Source: Flagellimonas oceani (GTDB taxonomy: Bacteria; Bacteroidota; Bacteroidia; Flavobacteriales; Flavobacteriaceae). Taken from it: 64,000 bases of DNA. The position numbers were made by a program, and so were the translations under genes. Below, in pieces: positions 34,725-45,300 of the stretch; within the stretch, counting starts at the first letter, position 1, and each line of letters starts with the position of its first letter. The notes beneath the pieces are model-generated. The model was given only the letters and a program-made list of their open reading frames with translations, was not told where the DNA came from and made no database searches. The DNA lies in contig NZ_CP049616.1 of assembly GCF_011068285.1 (NCBI RefSeq), positions 124,001-188,000 on the forward strand. The letters are read 5' to 3'.

Positions 34725-35774
34725 CTACAGGCCCAGCCCTTTCTTTTTCTTTGTTCTTTTGGACTTTTTCTTATTAATATCATCTTTGAGTTCCAGTTTG
34801 AAAGGAGTCCAATCCGTTTCATTTGCCAAACGCCCGGTCATTCCATTTCCCTCAATTTTTCCCACATGACCTTTTGATTGTTGAGCAGAATTTTCAGTGC
34901 CTTTTGCAACTCCCTCACTTCTTGGCACAGATGTGATTGCCGTTCCATGGTTTCCTTCGCCAGCTCTATCAGTTCCCCGTTCTTTTCCATTAGCCGATAG
35001 TATAACTGTATGGTCTCTGTCTTGCCCATAATCGATTTGTTTTACGATACTGTTCCATGAATATTTTTTGCCCAGAGAGCTTCCTTTATAAATGACACCC
35101 TCATATTTGAACGATATTCCCGACACTCGGCCCGTATTCTGGCTGACATTGAATTTTGGCAAGATATTTTGCGCTTTCAGCAATGTGATGAATTCCGTGG
35201 TATCCGTAGCTGCTGAAATTACTGTAGCTATCCTCTTCTGGAGTATCAGTTTGATAGGCAGATTACCCGTTCTCAGGGTTTTCTCGATTTCCTTTTGGGT
35301 AAGCGGTTTTTTGGCACTGGCTTTTGTCGAAATTTGGGTCAGTCCATATTTCCTCTCCAGATCATTGAGCACTTCCCGGCTCCTTCTTTTAATGTTGCTG
35401 TCACTTGTTATCCTACCCGAATACCTGACCCTATTGGCCACGATATGGATATGTTCGTGTTTTGTGTCCGTATGCCGGTATATGATGAACTGGTTGTTAT
35501 CAAAACCCATTTTCATCAGATAGTCGCATCCCAATGAAGCAAACTCCTTATCGTTCAATTGATCCGTGTATGGCAGGTTCAAGGAAACATGGAAGACCGT
35601 ATTCCCAAGTCCCGGACGCAATTGCCTGATCAAATTGAATTCCTGTGTCATATTCACCGCTGTGGATTGTTCGATATTGGAATCAATGACATATCCGACC
35701 TCTTCACTTACCTTTTTTTCATTGTAGGCCAGAACTCCGTAGAAGTCTTTCCCTATGGTTATCTTACCTATCAT
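34725..35774 (-). CDS. Relaxase / mobilization nuclease
   Basis: A 349-residue MobA-type relaxase (mobilisation nuclease family). A tyrosine cluster near the start (DFYGVLAYNEKK) may supply the nucleophile; the metal-binding histidines are in HTDTKHEHIHIVANRV, H106-x-H108-x-H110. The enzyme nicks oriT and pilots the strand. The C-terminal ~90 residues are hydrophilic and low in predicted structure, and contain an alternative frame at 34838-35029. It overlaps mobC by 11 bases. Confidence 0.88.
   Translation of the reverse strand: MIGKITIGKDFYGVLAYNEKKVSEEVGYVIDSNIEQSTAVNMTQEFNLIRQLRPGLGNTVFHVSLNLPYTDQLNDKEFASLGCDYLMKMGFDNNQFIIYRHTDTKHEHIHIVANRVRYSGRITSDSNIKRRSREVLNDLERKYGLTQISTKASAKKPLTQKEIEKTLRTGNLPIKLILQKRIATVISAATDTTEFITLLKAQNILPKFNVSQNTGRVSGISFKYEGVIYKGSSLGKKYSWNSIVKQIDYGQDRDHTVILSANGKERGTDRAGEGNHGTAITSVPRSEGVAKGTENSAQQSKGHVGKIEGNGMTGRLANETDWTPFKLELKDDINKKKSKRTKKKKGLGL
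34838..35029 (-). CDS. Possible overprinted coiled-coil protein inside the relaxase gene
   Basis: This 63-residue frame is nested in the relaxase tail, shifted by +1. It reads as a regular amphipathic helix (IQLYYRLMEKNGELIELAKE, then LCQEVRELQKALKILL), while the relaxase frame here looks like disordered filler. It may be a real overlapping gene or a chance frame; no good ribosome-binding site was seen. Confidence 0.35.
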   Translation of the reverse strand: MGKTETIQLYYRLMEKNGELIELAKETMERQSHLCQEVRELQKALKILLNNQKVMWEKLREME

Positions 35775-36111
35775 TATTGGTGATGTTTGATTTGAGCTGT
35801 TGCAACAACATTTTTACCTCCTCCAATTGTTTATGAATATTGAACGGGTCACGGATACCTGAGTTCGAGACCCTGGCAAGTTGGTTCAGGTTGTTTCCCA
35901 CCCTACTCAGCTCGACAAAAAGTTTCCGGTCCAACGGATCAACCTTTTTATTCGGCAAGGATCTTCCCGTACACTTTCTTCGGATATATTCGGCAACGGA
36001 CAGCCCAATGGTCTCCGCGTTGTTGCCGATGATCACGTATTCGCTTTGCGAAACTCTAAAGGCGATAACTACTGCCCTTTGTTTTGATATGTCCTTTTTA
36101 GGTCTTGCCAT
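35764..36111 (-). CDS. mobC: MobC-like relaxosome protein
   Basis: ATG 36111 gives a 115-residue basic protein starting MARPKKDISKQRAVVIAFRV, a ribbon-helix-helix type DNA-binding start, and continuing with LFVELSRVGNNLNQLARVSN, the MobC family signature. It helps the relaxase open DNA at oriT. The frame is open back to 36183 but that part is not typical. It is the first gene of the mob operon. Confidence 0.85.
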   Translation of the reverse strand: MARPKKDISKQRAVVIAFRVSQSEYVIIGNNAETIGLSVAEYIRRKCTGRSLPNKKVDPLDRKLFVELSRVGNNLNQLARVSNSGIRDPFNIHKQLEEVKMLLQQLKSNITNNDR

Positions 36112-36248
36112 TTTTATGGATTTTTTGTGGATCACAAAGCCGCTTGCAAACAGAGTGCGCAGTTTTTGTTTACAAAAACACAACTTGCTCCGTGACCTCC
36201 GATCAACTATACCACAAACCTATTGTCTATTGATTGTTTACAAGGGAT

Positions 36249-36276
36249 TTGCCGTACAGAGTTATATGTACGGTAA
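36249..36276. repeat. Inverted repeat upstream of mobC, candidate oriT
   Basis: TTGCCGTACA and TGTACGGTAA pair at 9 of 10 positions around an 8-bp spacer, 138 bp before the mobC start. Relaxase nick sites often lie beside such repeats. Confidence 0.4.
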
Positions 36277-36683
36277 ATTTATCCAGTGTTGGAAATAAGG
36301 AATTGGACGAAATCACAGGGGTGAGTTTCTATGGAAAGGGAGAAAAATGGTCAATGTATGAATATACCCTTAATTTTAATCTCTTTACCAGTTGTCCAAT
36401 TGTCATTTTCCAAACTGATTTTTAAAGCCCGTTTGGGCCAATAGTGGAAAGGGAAAAAACAGAAAGGGTATGACATTGAGGAAAGGGAACTTAAAAATGG
36501 TGATTGTTCAATAATGAGGCTTGGCACCTTATCCGCAAACAGCCTTAACATAGCAAATCATCAAGACAAATTTATTAGCGTTTTGAAAAATCCTTACCTC
36601 TATACGATGATTACCAGTGTTCTTTTGTCCAGTTTCCTTCCTGTATATTTTACTTTAATCCTCCTTTATTTTCCTTGGAGCAC

Positions 36684-36703
36684 ATGATCATTTAAATGAT
36701 CAT
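36684..36703. promoter_or_regulatory. Perfect 20-bp palindrome
   Basis: ATGATCATTTAAATGATCAT is its own reverse complement. It lies 3 bp from a second perfect palindrome and 26 bp from the IS end. Confidence 0.6.
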
Positions 36704-36706
36704 ACA

Positions 36707-36724
36707 TTTGTACGATCGTACAAA
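36707..36724. promoter_or_regulatory. Perfect 18-bp palindrome
   Basis: TTTGTACGATCGTACAAA is its own reverse complement; it ends 5 bp before the left IS end. It is a likely operator for a dimeric regulator. Confidence 0.6.
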
Positions 36725-36801
36725 AAATGTGTCTCGTCCTGAAAAAAGTTGTCACTTAAAGCGGTTGATACTATAACGAGTTTACACATTTTTCAATAAT
36801 C

Positions 36802-37815
36802 TTAGGTCAGGTTTACACCCAAGGTTCCCTTTGTTATCATGCAGGGGTTTGTTCCCTGATCATATTTATGTCTTTCCTTCCAATAATTTTTCCATGCCCT
36901 TGGTATCGGTCCGTGGGACATGTGGGCCGAATCGGGGGTCTGCATATTGAGACTTAGATGGGGCCTACGGCCATTGTAAGAGGAGACGATGTCCCCGAAC
37001 ATATCTATTGCCTCCACTTTGAGCCTTGGTCTATTGTTCTTGAGCCATTCGGTCTTCAGTATGCCGTTCACCCTTTCGGCTATTGCATTTTCCAAGGGAT
37101 CCACCTTTTCTGTCATACTGATCCCGATGCCGGCACCCTTAAGGATGCTTATGTACCTGTCGCAGCAGTACTGGATGCCCCTGTCCGAATGGTGCACCGG
37201 TTTGGGACCGGTCCCATGCGGCAACTGTGATATGGCCATGTTCAGGGCGCCGATCGCACCGGAGGCCGTTAGTTTTGGGGATATGTCCCATCCTATTATC
37301 TTCCTGGAATATGCGTCCGTGACGAGCGAAAGGTACATGAATCCCTCCATCGTGTCGATATAGGTTATGTCACTGACCCAGAGCTGGTGTGGGGCATCGA
37401 CCGTCATCTCCCTTGCCAGGTTGGGGTACCGCCGAAACGAATGGTGTGAATTGGTGGTCCTTGCCCTGCCTCTGGAGCGTCGCAGCAGCATCGAGTTTTC
37501 CCGCAGGAGGGCGAAGAGCGCATCCATGCCCATTGAAACCTGTTGTGGGCAGGATGGCCCGAAGATGATGCTGTGGAGCTTGCGCACGCCCACGCCGGGA
37601 AGTATGGCGCGTTCATTCTGAACCATCTCGAGCACCAACTGCTTTTCGGCAAGTGTCCTGTACTCGTATCTCAAAAACTTATAATAGGCCTGTCTCGTTT
37701 TGCCAAACAGTCCGCACAGCGTCCCAACACTTGTTTTGGGCATGGTCTCTTTCATTTCTTGGACTGTTTGGCACCAGACTTTTTCTGATGTTGATCTTAA
37801 GGTCCCTTTCCGCAA
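36802..37815 (-). CDS. IS3-family transposase, orfB
   Basis: The catalytic part of the transposase, with an HTH_21-like segment and an rve/DDE integrase domain: WVSDITYIDTMEGFMYLSLV (first Asp), VHHSDRGIQYC (second Asp) and NAIAERVNGILKTEW (Glu), with the usual spacing. It overlaps orfA by 137 bases in the -1 frame and is probably made as an OrfAB fusion by frameshifting at the A-run at 37780-37784 (minus strand). The frame is intact, so the IS may be active. Confidence 0.88.
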   Translation of the reverse strand: MRKGTLRSTSEKVWCQTVQEMKETMPKTSVGTLCGLFGKTRQAYYKFLRYEYRTLAEKQLVLEMVQNERAILPGVGVRKLHSIIFGPSCPQQVSMGMDALFALLRENSMLLRRSRGRARTTNSHHSFRRYPNLAREMTVDAPHQLWVSDITYIDTMEGFMYLSLVTDAYSRKIIGWDISPKLTASGAIGALNMAISQLPHGTGPKPVHHSDRGIQYCCDRYISILKGAGIGISMTEKVDPLENAIAERVNGILKTEWLKNNRPRLKVEAIDMFGDIVSSYNGRRPHLSLNMQTPDSAHMSHGPIPRAWKNYWKERHKYDQGTNPCMITKGTLGVNLT

Positions 37816-38119
37816 TGTCTATCATTTTGTTGGCGGCCAGATTTTTGAGCTTCTCGCTTGCCAGATCGGACTCAAGTTCCCTGATCCTGGCCAGCATCCC
37901 CTCCGGGGAGTCCGGTAGGACAGTTGAGGCCGGTTCCTTGGTGGTACCGTCGTTCGGCAGGGCCTGGTCCGGACAGAACCTTTTCACCCATTGTTGCACG
38001 GATGAAGGTGTTTTGAGACCATACAGTTTTGCCGTTGCCGCCATGCTGAGATCCGATCCCAGATAGTGGGAGGCAACCTTTCGTTTAAAATCGTCCGAAT
38101 AGGAGTTTACACTTTTCAT
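37679..38119 (-). CDS. IS3-family transposase, orfA
   Basis: A 146-residue helix-turn-helix protein. ATG 38119 gives MKSVNSYSDDFKRKVASHYL, the usual IS3 orfA start; a leucine-zipper-like helix follows (MLARIRELESDLASEKLKNL). It binds the IS ends. The frame continues past the likely frameshift site into the orfB overlap. Confidence 0.82.
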   Translation of the reverse strand: MKSVNSYSDDFKRKVASHYLGSDLSMAATAKLYGLKTPSSVQQWVKRFCPDQALPNDGTTKEPASTVLPDSPEGMLARIRELESDLASEKLKNLAANKMIDIAERDLKINIRKSLVPNSPRNERDHAQNKCWDAVRTVWQNETGLL

Positions 38120-38172
38120 GATTAAATTTAAATTATTGCTTCTATCATGACAACCTATTCTAGGACAAGACA

Positions 38173-38688
38173 AGGGTTAAATGGCCCAAGAACATGATAC
38201 CTACATGTAATTCAATATTAAGTGATTTGGATTATACGATTAGGAACATAGGAAATCCAAAGAGATTTCCAATCCTTTCTTCTTTCTCCCTTTCCACAAA
38301 AGAGCGCCCGACAGGGCGCCACCTTCCATGACCAAAACACAATGGTTTCTTGTAGGGAAACAACCAATTTAACGGAATGGAGAAATCTTTTTGGTAGCGG
38401 TGAGAGAATAAATGCAAGAGGGCGATAAAGCGTCCTCTTGTTTTTATGAGTGATCCAGAGGATGTTGATATCAAATTGGGAACAAACTCACTGTTTTGTC
38501 ATATTCCTATACTGTGACATTCCCACTGAATTCTATAAGGGACTGTTATTGCATTCTGCTTTGACATATTCTTTATCTGGCTTTCCTGTCAAAAAGAAGA
38601 AATAACAGAAACCCAATCGACATTACTTAAATTTTCCAATAAGTGTAATGCACATGCATATAAGTTATCACCCAAAAATCAATCTGTC
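38173..38688. other. Gene-free stretch with hairpins, possible small RNA
   Basis: No convincing gene in 516 bp. Hairpins are GGAAATC/GATTTCC (38251-38270), GCGCCC/GGGCGC (38304-38319) and the terminator-like stem at 38415-38440. A short RNA ending there is possible. Confidence 0.5.
38415..38445 (+). terminator. Orphan intrinsic terminator
   Basis: A 10-bp stem, CAAGAGGGCG with CGTCCTCTTG (one G-T pair) and a 6-nt loop, followed by TTTTTATG. No plus-strand gene precedes it. Confidence 0.6.
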
Positions 38689-41600
38689 CTAGTTACTGTT
38701 TGTAGTATTGTTTGTATACGGTTCGTTGGTTTCAAAAAGTGCCCTTATCTCCCTTTTTTCGGATGATTTTATATGAGTTACTGCTTTTTGGCAAAAGTCA
38801 TTGAACAATGTAGGATTGTCCAGGTTACCGTTGACCCATTCTGCCAAATATCCATTGAATCCTTCAAAACCCATGGTTTGGATCAGCTTATAAAATGCCA
38901 CGGCCCCTTTATTGATTTCAAGATATTCCGCTCCATCGGCATAGAGCAATGGTGGTTCTTGGTTGGGCTCGTTATTTTTGTCCTTGCCATACTTTTCCAA
39001 CTTTTCTTGATAAGCTGATTACCGCTTCCCCACCTATTTCATTTTTCACATACAAGAGTCCCAACGCCTCTGGCAACCCTATTGTAAGCATATCCGCCCC
39101 TTGCACATTGGCAATGGTCAAGTTTTTTTGCAGCCACAGTTTGGCCAATCCACTACCGATGGTTTGATAGAGATAGGCTTTTTCCTGTAAACCTTCGGTA
39201 TCGGCCACCCAACCTTCTTTTTCAGAAAGTGCAATGGTATTGGCAAAGGTATACCGATCGTCTTGCCAACGGTGTATTTCTACCAATTGAAGTTGATTGT
39301 CGACCGAATTGGCCCCAAAGTTGGTTTGCATAAAAGCAACCCCTTTTTTTAATGCTTCTTGATAGAGGTCCACATTGAACGAATGGGTGGGTTTATGCAG
39401 AATGGAATAGTCTATATTCCCGGCCTTGCCCTTGCCAACGCTATAGTCTGATGATCCTACCTGCCAATTGAACACTTGGGGTTTCTTAATGGTATAGATG
39501 GAAGTGGTTCTACCATCTTCAGTTTCCATTTTTTGTAAGGCTCCGGCCGTAAACGGAATTTGGCCTTCTTCGGTACTAATAATAATTTTACCTGTAACCC
39601 AATCGGCATCCGTAGCAAACACATTTTGGGTAAGGGCAAAGGCATTATCAACAGTGGCCATTCTGGAATCCAGACGTTCCAATCCCTGTTCTTGGCGTTT
39701 CCGGTTTTCCAATAACTCCTTGTCGCTATCATATCCTTTCACAGGTAAAAAATCCTGAAGACTACCAAAACTTCCCTTTTTGGTCAAATCTGCCTGAAAA
39801 TCGCTCTGCACAAAACCGACATATTGTTTGCTCCCTACCAAGGAAAGCTGCAACACGCTATCTTTTTGTAAGGTAGACGGGATTGGATAGGCGGTCAGGT
39901 TTTGCTCGACATCCCCTTTTCCCATGGTCAATTCTTGTCCGTTCAGCTTCACATTGGATAATTGGACAAAATCCTTGGTATTGAAAAACAAGGTATCTGC
40001 CCCCTTTTCGTTGTTCAATGTGATATCAGCAGTAAATTCTGCCCTTCTTTTTGAAGGAAATAGATCCAATTTTACATCGATTGTTTCATATTTGGGCTGT
40101 GGTTTGGTTTCCAGATACTTGTATTTTATCTCGTACTAGGCATCCAATCGTTCCTCTTCGGCATCTGGGATAAAGTTGCCATTATCATACACATTTTTGG
40201 TGATGAACGACATCAAAAACAAGAATGCCCCAAAAAACAACACCATCACACCTTTGGAAACCATGCTAAGTTGCATATTCTTCAACGAAAGTCTGTTTTT
40301 CCATTTTTTATCCGAGCCCCGCTTCCATAGCCAAACACCGGTCATGACCAAGGTAATGGCCAAAGCCAACCACAATAGGAAGAACCAATTGGCCGATTCT
40401 TGAAATATACCATAACCGCTCATTTCCGAATAATCTTCAACTCCAGGAGTAAAACCATATCCTAGCCTTAAATCTTCAATGATGCCCATATCAAAGGAAA
40501 CAATCAAGAAGATGAAAATGGCCACACAAAGAAGGTGTGTGAAAATTCGATGGCTGGTCAAAGCTCCCACAAAAAACACCAAAGACGCCCAAAGTACAAA
40601 GTTCAAAAAGGCCCAACGATAGAGCAAAAGGTCCTCTGCAAATTGTCCTAAATCTATATAAGAAGCTCCACCCAACAACACTTGGGTAAACACGGATACT
40701 ACAATAAAGCTCACACTTAATATAAAAGACAGTCCAATAATCGCTGCCAATCTGGAAAGTTGGGTAACCCAGACAGGAACGGGCAACGAATCTGTTATTT
40801 GCCAAATATTGACCGTCTTGTCCTTAAAAAACAACTCGCCGGCCCAAATCATGATCAACATGGTTATAAAAACGCCCCATTGCAACCTAAAATAGGTCAT
40901 ATTGCTACTGATGGGATATTCATTACCAATATAATAAGCCGCATTCCAAGTAACATTTTGCAAAAACACCATCAATAAGATAATACCGAGGATTATTTTG
41001 AAGGAAGTAGGGCGAACAATGTTCAGGAACTCCAATTTTGAGAGTGACCATAGTTTAGTGAGAAAATTAGGTACTTTGTATTGTTTCACGACCTCTGGCA
41101 ATTTTATGGATGCCGTAGAAAATGACACTTTCTTGCCTTCTTTGATTTTTTTGGATTTATCGGTACCGGCCTGTATGACGTACTTGAAAGAGAAGCGTAG
41201 ATATGCCGCTATGGCAAACACCATGGCAAGTCCCATCCAAAGCAATCGGTTCTTTAAAACATAGCCGGTCAGTTTGAACAGTTCGGTATTTTTTTGTGTG
41301 GGACTCAACAGTTCGGTATAGTGCTGTGCCGCTACATAGCCTCCCGAATCCGCCAAGATGTAAGCCATTAGATTATCCCCACCCCCGGTTTCGTAGGAAG
41401 TTTGGGCGATTAAAAATAGAATGACCACCAAGAATACGGCCAAATAACTTGTGGTCATTCTACGGGTAAACACAATGGCAAAAAATACAACGGATACATA
41501 AAAAAAGAGGTTGGGTACGGTAAACATGATCCAACCGTGAAACAAAGGGCCCCATTGAACCGGACCAAAACGACCAGCCTCGCCAATGCCGGAAAACGGC

Positions 41601-41980
41601 ACCAACAAATGCCCAACAATCATACCCGTACTTAGAATGACAAGGTATAGGAAAGCGGCCAAAAAGCGGCCTATAAAAAATTGTTTTTCATTGATGGGCA
41701 GTGCATAGGTCCACTCCGCGGATTTATACCTGATCTCTTTGTAAAGCACACCTCCGGTAGCTATGGCAATGATGATGATCATAAGCATACCCATGGCCGC
41801 ATAGTTTCTATACAAAATGCTCGAAGCGTTCATAAGCACCCCTTCGTTGGAAAAGAAATCAAACGATCCCTTGGTATACCATATCATCTGAAAGGCAAGC
41901 ATGAGAAAGAAAACAAGGGTAACCCAACTAAATACACGCTGTCTTAGCTCGTTTTTTACTATGGAAAATATTGTTTTCAT
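38689..41980 (-). pseudogene. Broken ABC permease / M1-peptidase-like fusion gene
   Basis: Intact relatives in Bacteroidota fuse an ABC-2 permease to an M1 aminopeptidase-like periplasmic domain. Here the permease part (40136-41980, 614 residues, about twelve helices in two sets of six) stops at an amber codon, TAG at 40136-40138. The same frame then continues at once as YEIKYKYLETKPQPKYETID and on to 38972. Near 39015 the frame shifts by one base into 38689-39000 (KYGKDKNNEPNQEPPLLYAD), and the reading ends there. The peptidase-like part also lacks HExxH: IGSGLAKLW stands where HELAHQWWG is expected. Permease fragment expression is possible but the fusion is lost. Confidence 0.8.
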
Positions 41981-41981
41981 T

Positions 41982-42080
41982 TTAGTGTTCGCTTAAAATT
42001 TTAAAATAGGCATCTTCTAAAGAAGGTTTTTTAGCATCAAAATCACCATTGGGTAAATCATTATATTGGGTAAGAATTTT
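41982..42080 (-). pseudogene. 3' remnant of an ABC transporter ATPase gene
   Basis: The frame ending at 41982, one base before the permease start, reads LPNGDFDAKKPSLEDAYFKI then LSEH, the usual C-terminus of ABC-2 exporter ATPases. An in-frame stop lies 33 codons up and nothing of the Walker A, signature or Walker B regions remains, so the 5' part has been deleted. Confidence 0.75.
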
Positions 42081-42372
42081 TTAAAAATGGAACAATCACC
42101 AAAATCGATTTAATTGTATTTTTTGAGGCACGATTTCCATGATAAAACCAAAGAAAAAACGGGTCTGCAAATTAAACTCTGTCTGAAAGTAATTAAGTAT
42201 TAATTTTTAGAGGTCAGTAGTTAGTTACTTATCCAAGATTTCACTTGGTGTATCATTGTACATTATAATGATGAACATCGATTCAAATCTAACAAAAAGG
42301 TCGCCAAGGACCGCCATGGGGATAGCATTTTAGATGTCGATAAAGCTCAACAACCGGAACACGGCCAGCATA

Positions 42373-45300
42373 TCACAGCGTGTGGTCTGGGTTAAAGCCA
42401 TCTACCAATTTTTTATGCTCGTAATCGGCCACCATAAGCTCCTCATAATCAGTTTTTGTTCCCTTGGTAAACTTATGTACCAATTTTTCCATTAAATTGT
42501 ATATTACCGGTACTATTATCAAGGTCAAGAAAAGCGAACTTATCAATCCCCCGATGATAACCCAGGCAAGACCATTTTTCCATCCCGATCCCGGGCCTGA
42601 GGCCAACGCAATGGGAAGCATCCCGAAAACCATGGCAATGGTAGTCATTAGAATTGGGCGGAGACGTGCGTGGTTGGCCTGTATCAAGGCGTTCCTGACC
42701 GTTTCCCCTGACCGGACCCTTTCGTTGGCAAAGTCAACCAGGATAATGGCGTTTTTACACACTAGCCCGATCAACATAATTATACCAAGAATGGTAAAGA
42801 TGTTCAGGGAATTGTTCGTTAACGCCAATGCCAGCAAAGCTCCGATGAACGATAAGGGAATGGAAAAAAGAACTACGAACGGGTGCACAAAACTGTCGTA
42901 CAGGGAAACCATTACCAAATAGACCAATATAATAGCTGCCAACATAGCAATTCCCAGTGTTCCGAACCCTTCCGATTGCCTTTCTTTATCCCCACCCCAT
43001 ACGTAATCGACCCCCGTGGGCCGTTCGACATCCTGGAAGGCAGCTTCCCATTCATCCGCGACCGTACCAGCTGGTCTGCCAACGGACTGCCCTTTTACGG
43101 TAACCGACGCGGTCTTATCCCGGCGTTCCAATTGGCTCGGGCCCAACGTTTCGGTGATGTCGGCGAACTGTGAGAGTTTTACCTCTTGCCCTTGGTCATT
43201 AGTAAGGATCAAATCCCCTACATCGACAATGCTTTTTCTATCAAAACTATTGTAGCGAATGTTAATATCATATTCATATTCCCCTGCCCTGAATTTGCCA
43301 TCGGTATTCCCGTTAAATGCTGTTTGCATTGTCAACCCCACCGTTTGTAACGATAATCCCAGGGAGGCCATTTTATCCCGATCTACTTGAACATTGATTT
43401 CAGGATTTCCCGTTTCTACGGACAATTCAATTTCCGTGGCCCCAGGAATCTTATGCAGTTCCGCCTCCGCCTTTCTGGCAAAGACCATGGCACTATCCAA
43501 ACTAGGTCCGGTCACTACCAAGGCCAACGGGGCTTCCTCCGCCACTCCCAAAAGACTTATAGGGACGGTTTTCACCTTGGCTCCGACCAAAATTTTCTCT
43601 AAACGACGTTTTGTTTTGGCGGCAAATACATAAGAATCGTCCTGCCTTTCATTTTCATCAACCATTTGGACGTTTATTTCCGCCTTGTAAGCTGTAGCCT
43701 GTGAAGCTCCTAAGCCTTCGCTGGTCTGGCCTACAGTGGTGATAAGGCTCTTGACTTCTTCCTGTGTATTCAAAAAGGCCTCTGCTTTTTGGGCCATAAA
43801 ATTACTTTCTTCCAATGAGGCATCTTTTGGTAGTTCTATCTGCACCAAAAACTCGCCCCTATCCGATGTGGCAAAGAATTCGCCTCCAATAAATCCTGCC
43901 GCTACCAAGGCGATCGAAGCAAAGAAGATAACCAAAACGATGGACAGCGTGGTTTTATAATGATCCAGGCACCAGGTCAATAAGCCGGAGATCCAATTCG
44001 TGAAACGTTTTAATTGTGTTTCGAATTTGATGATAAGCCTACCGAACAGGTTTTTACCTGTGATATGCTCCAATTTTCCGAAACGGGACGATAACCAAGG
44101 AATAATGGTAAACGATGCCAATAGGGACAACAAGGTCGAAATAATTATGGTCACACAAAATTGGGTAATGATTTTGGACACCAGACCGCTGCTCATGGCA
44201 ATGGGAAAAAAGACGACCACGATTACCAGCGTTATGGATGTTACCGTGCCCCCGATTTCAGCGGTACCGTCATAGGCCGCACGGACACGGTTTTTGCCCA
44301 TTTCCATATGCCGGTAAATGTTTTCGAGTACAACGATGGCATCGTCCACCAAGATGCCTACGACCAAAGACAATCCTAATAAACTCATTAAGTTCAAGGT
44401 ATAATCCAACAACAAAAAGCCTATAAATGTCGCAACCAACGATGCGGGTATGGACACCATTACAATTAGCGAGTTTCTTACACTGTGCAAGAAGAACAGC
44501 ATTACGATCGCCACCAATAACACGGCGATCAATAGGTCATGGATTACGGAATCGGCCGCCTCTAGGGTAAAAACACTACTGTCATTGGCGACATTGAGAC
44601 TGAGGTCTATGGTTTTATAATCGGTCTCGAGCTGTGCTATCCGTTTTAATATATCTTCACTTACAGCTACGGCATTGGCATCGGACTGCTTGATCACCTG
44701 CAGTAGGATGGCACTTTTTTGCTTTACCCGTGCAATTTTTTCAGGTATTTTTTGACTGTCCTGAACATCCGCAATATCACTGAGCCTCACTTGGATGCCA
44801 TCTTTATCAGCGACTACCAGATTGCGCAGCTCTTCAACATTTTTATATTTTCCGGCCAACCGGATCAATATTTTTTGCTGCCTGGTCTGAATATTTCCTG
44901 TGGGGAAATCCAAATTCGAGGCCAGGATGGTCTGTTGGACCTGGGGTATGGAAAGGTTATATCCATGAAGTCGGTCGGCGTCTAAATTTACCTGGATTTC
45001 CCTTTCTTGCCCCCCGATCAAATTTATCTGTGCCACACCATTGACCCGGGAAAGCAAAGGGGCAATTTTTTTATCAATCAGGTCATAAAACTTAATTTCA
45101 TCCATAGTGCCATTAGCACCAATTGTCATAATCGGAAGGTCGCTCAATGAAAATTTGCTTAAGGAGGGTGTTTTGGCATCATCGGGCAGATCACTGATAA
45201 TGGCATTGATTTTCCGTTGTGCATCGTTTAGGGAAATATCAACATTGGCATCATCCGTCAAGGTAATCGCAACCGTGGAAAGGCTTTCATAAGAACGGGA

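Larger units (their letters stand above)
31054..36729. mobile_element. Putative integrative mobilizable element (boundaries uncertain)
   Basis: A serine recombinase, relaxase and MobC with small accessory genes, all on the minus strand, form the usual set of an integrative mobilizable element that borrows a conjugation machine. The left end must be close to attR; the right end was not found and may lie between mobC and the IS at 36730. No transfer apparatus genes are present. Confidence 0.6.
36112..36729. other. Intergenic region with oriT-like inverted repeat and twin palindromes
   Basis: No gene is supported. The stretch upstream of mobC holds an inverted repeat at 36249-36276 and two perfect palindromes at 36684-36703 and 36707-36724, listed separately. 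Confidence 0.6.
36730..38172 (-). mobile_element. IS3-family insertion sequence (copy A)
   Basis: Imperfect terminal inverted repeats begin TGTCTCGTCCTGAAAAAAGT on the left and TGTCTTGTCCTAGAATAGGT on the right (read inward), about 25 bp each, enclosing 1443 bp with orfA and orfB. I found no clear target-site duplication. Confidence 0.85.

Noticed and set aside
36721..38180. Target-site duplication of IS copy A
   Set aside because: Bases beside the two ends do not match over 3-5 bp; likewise for copy B at 51283-52507.
38232..38474. 80-aa frame on the minus strand
   Set aside because: It runs through the hairpins and the terminator-like stem and has no protein-like pattern or ribosome-binding site.
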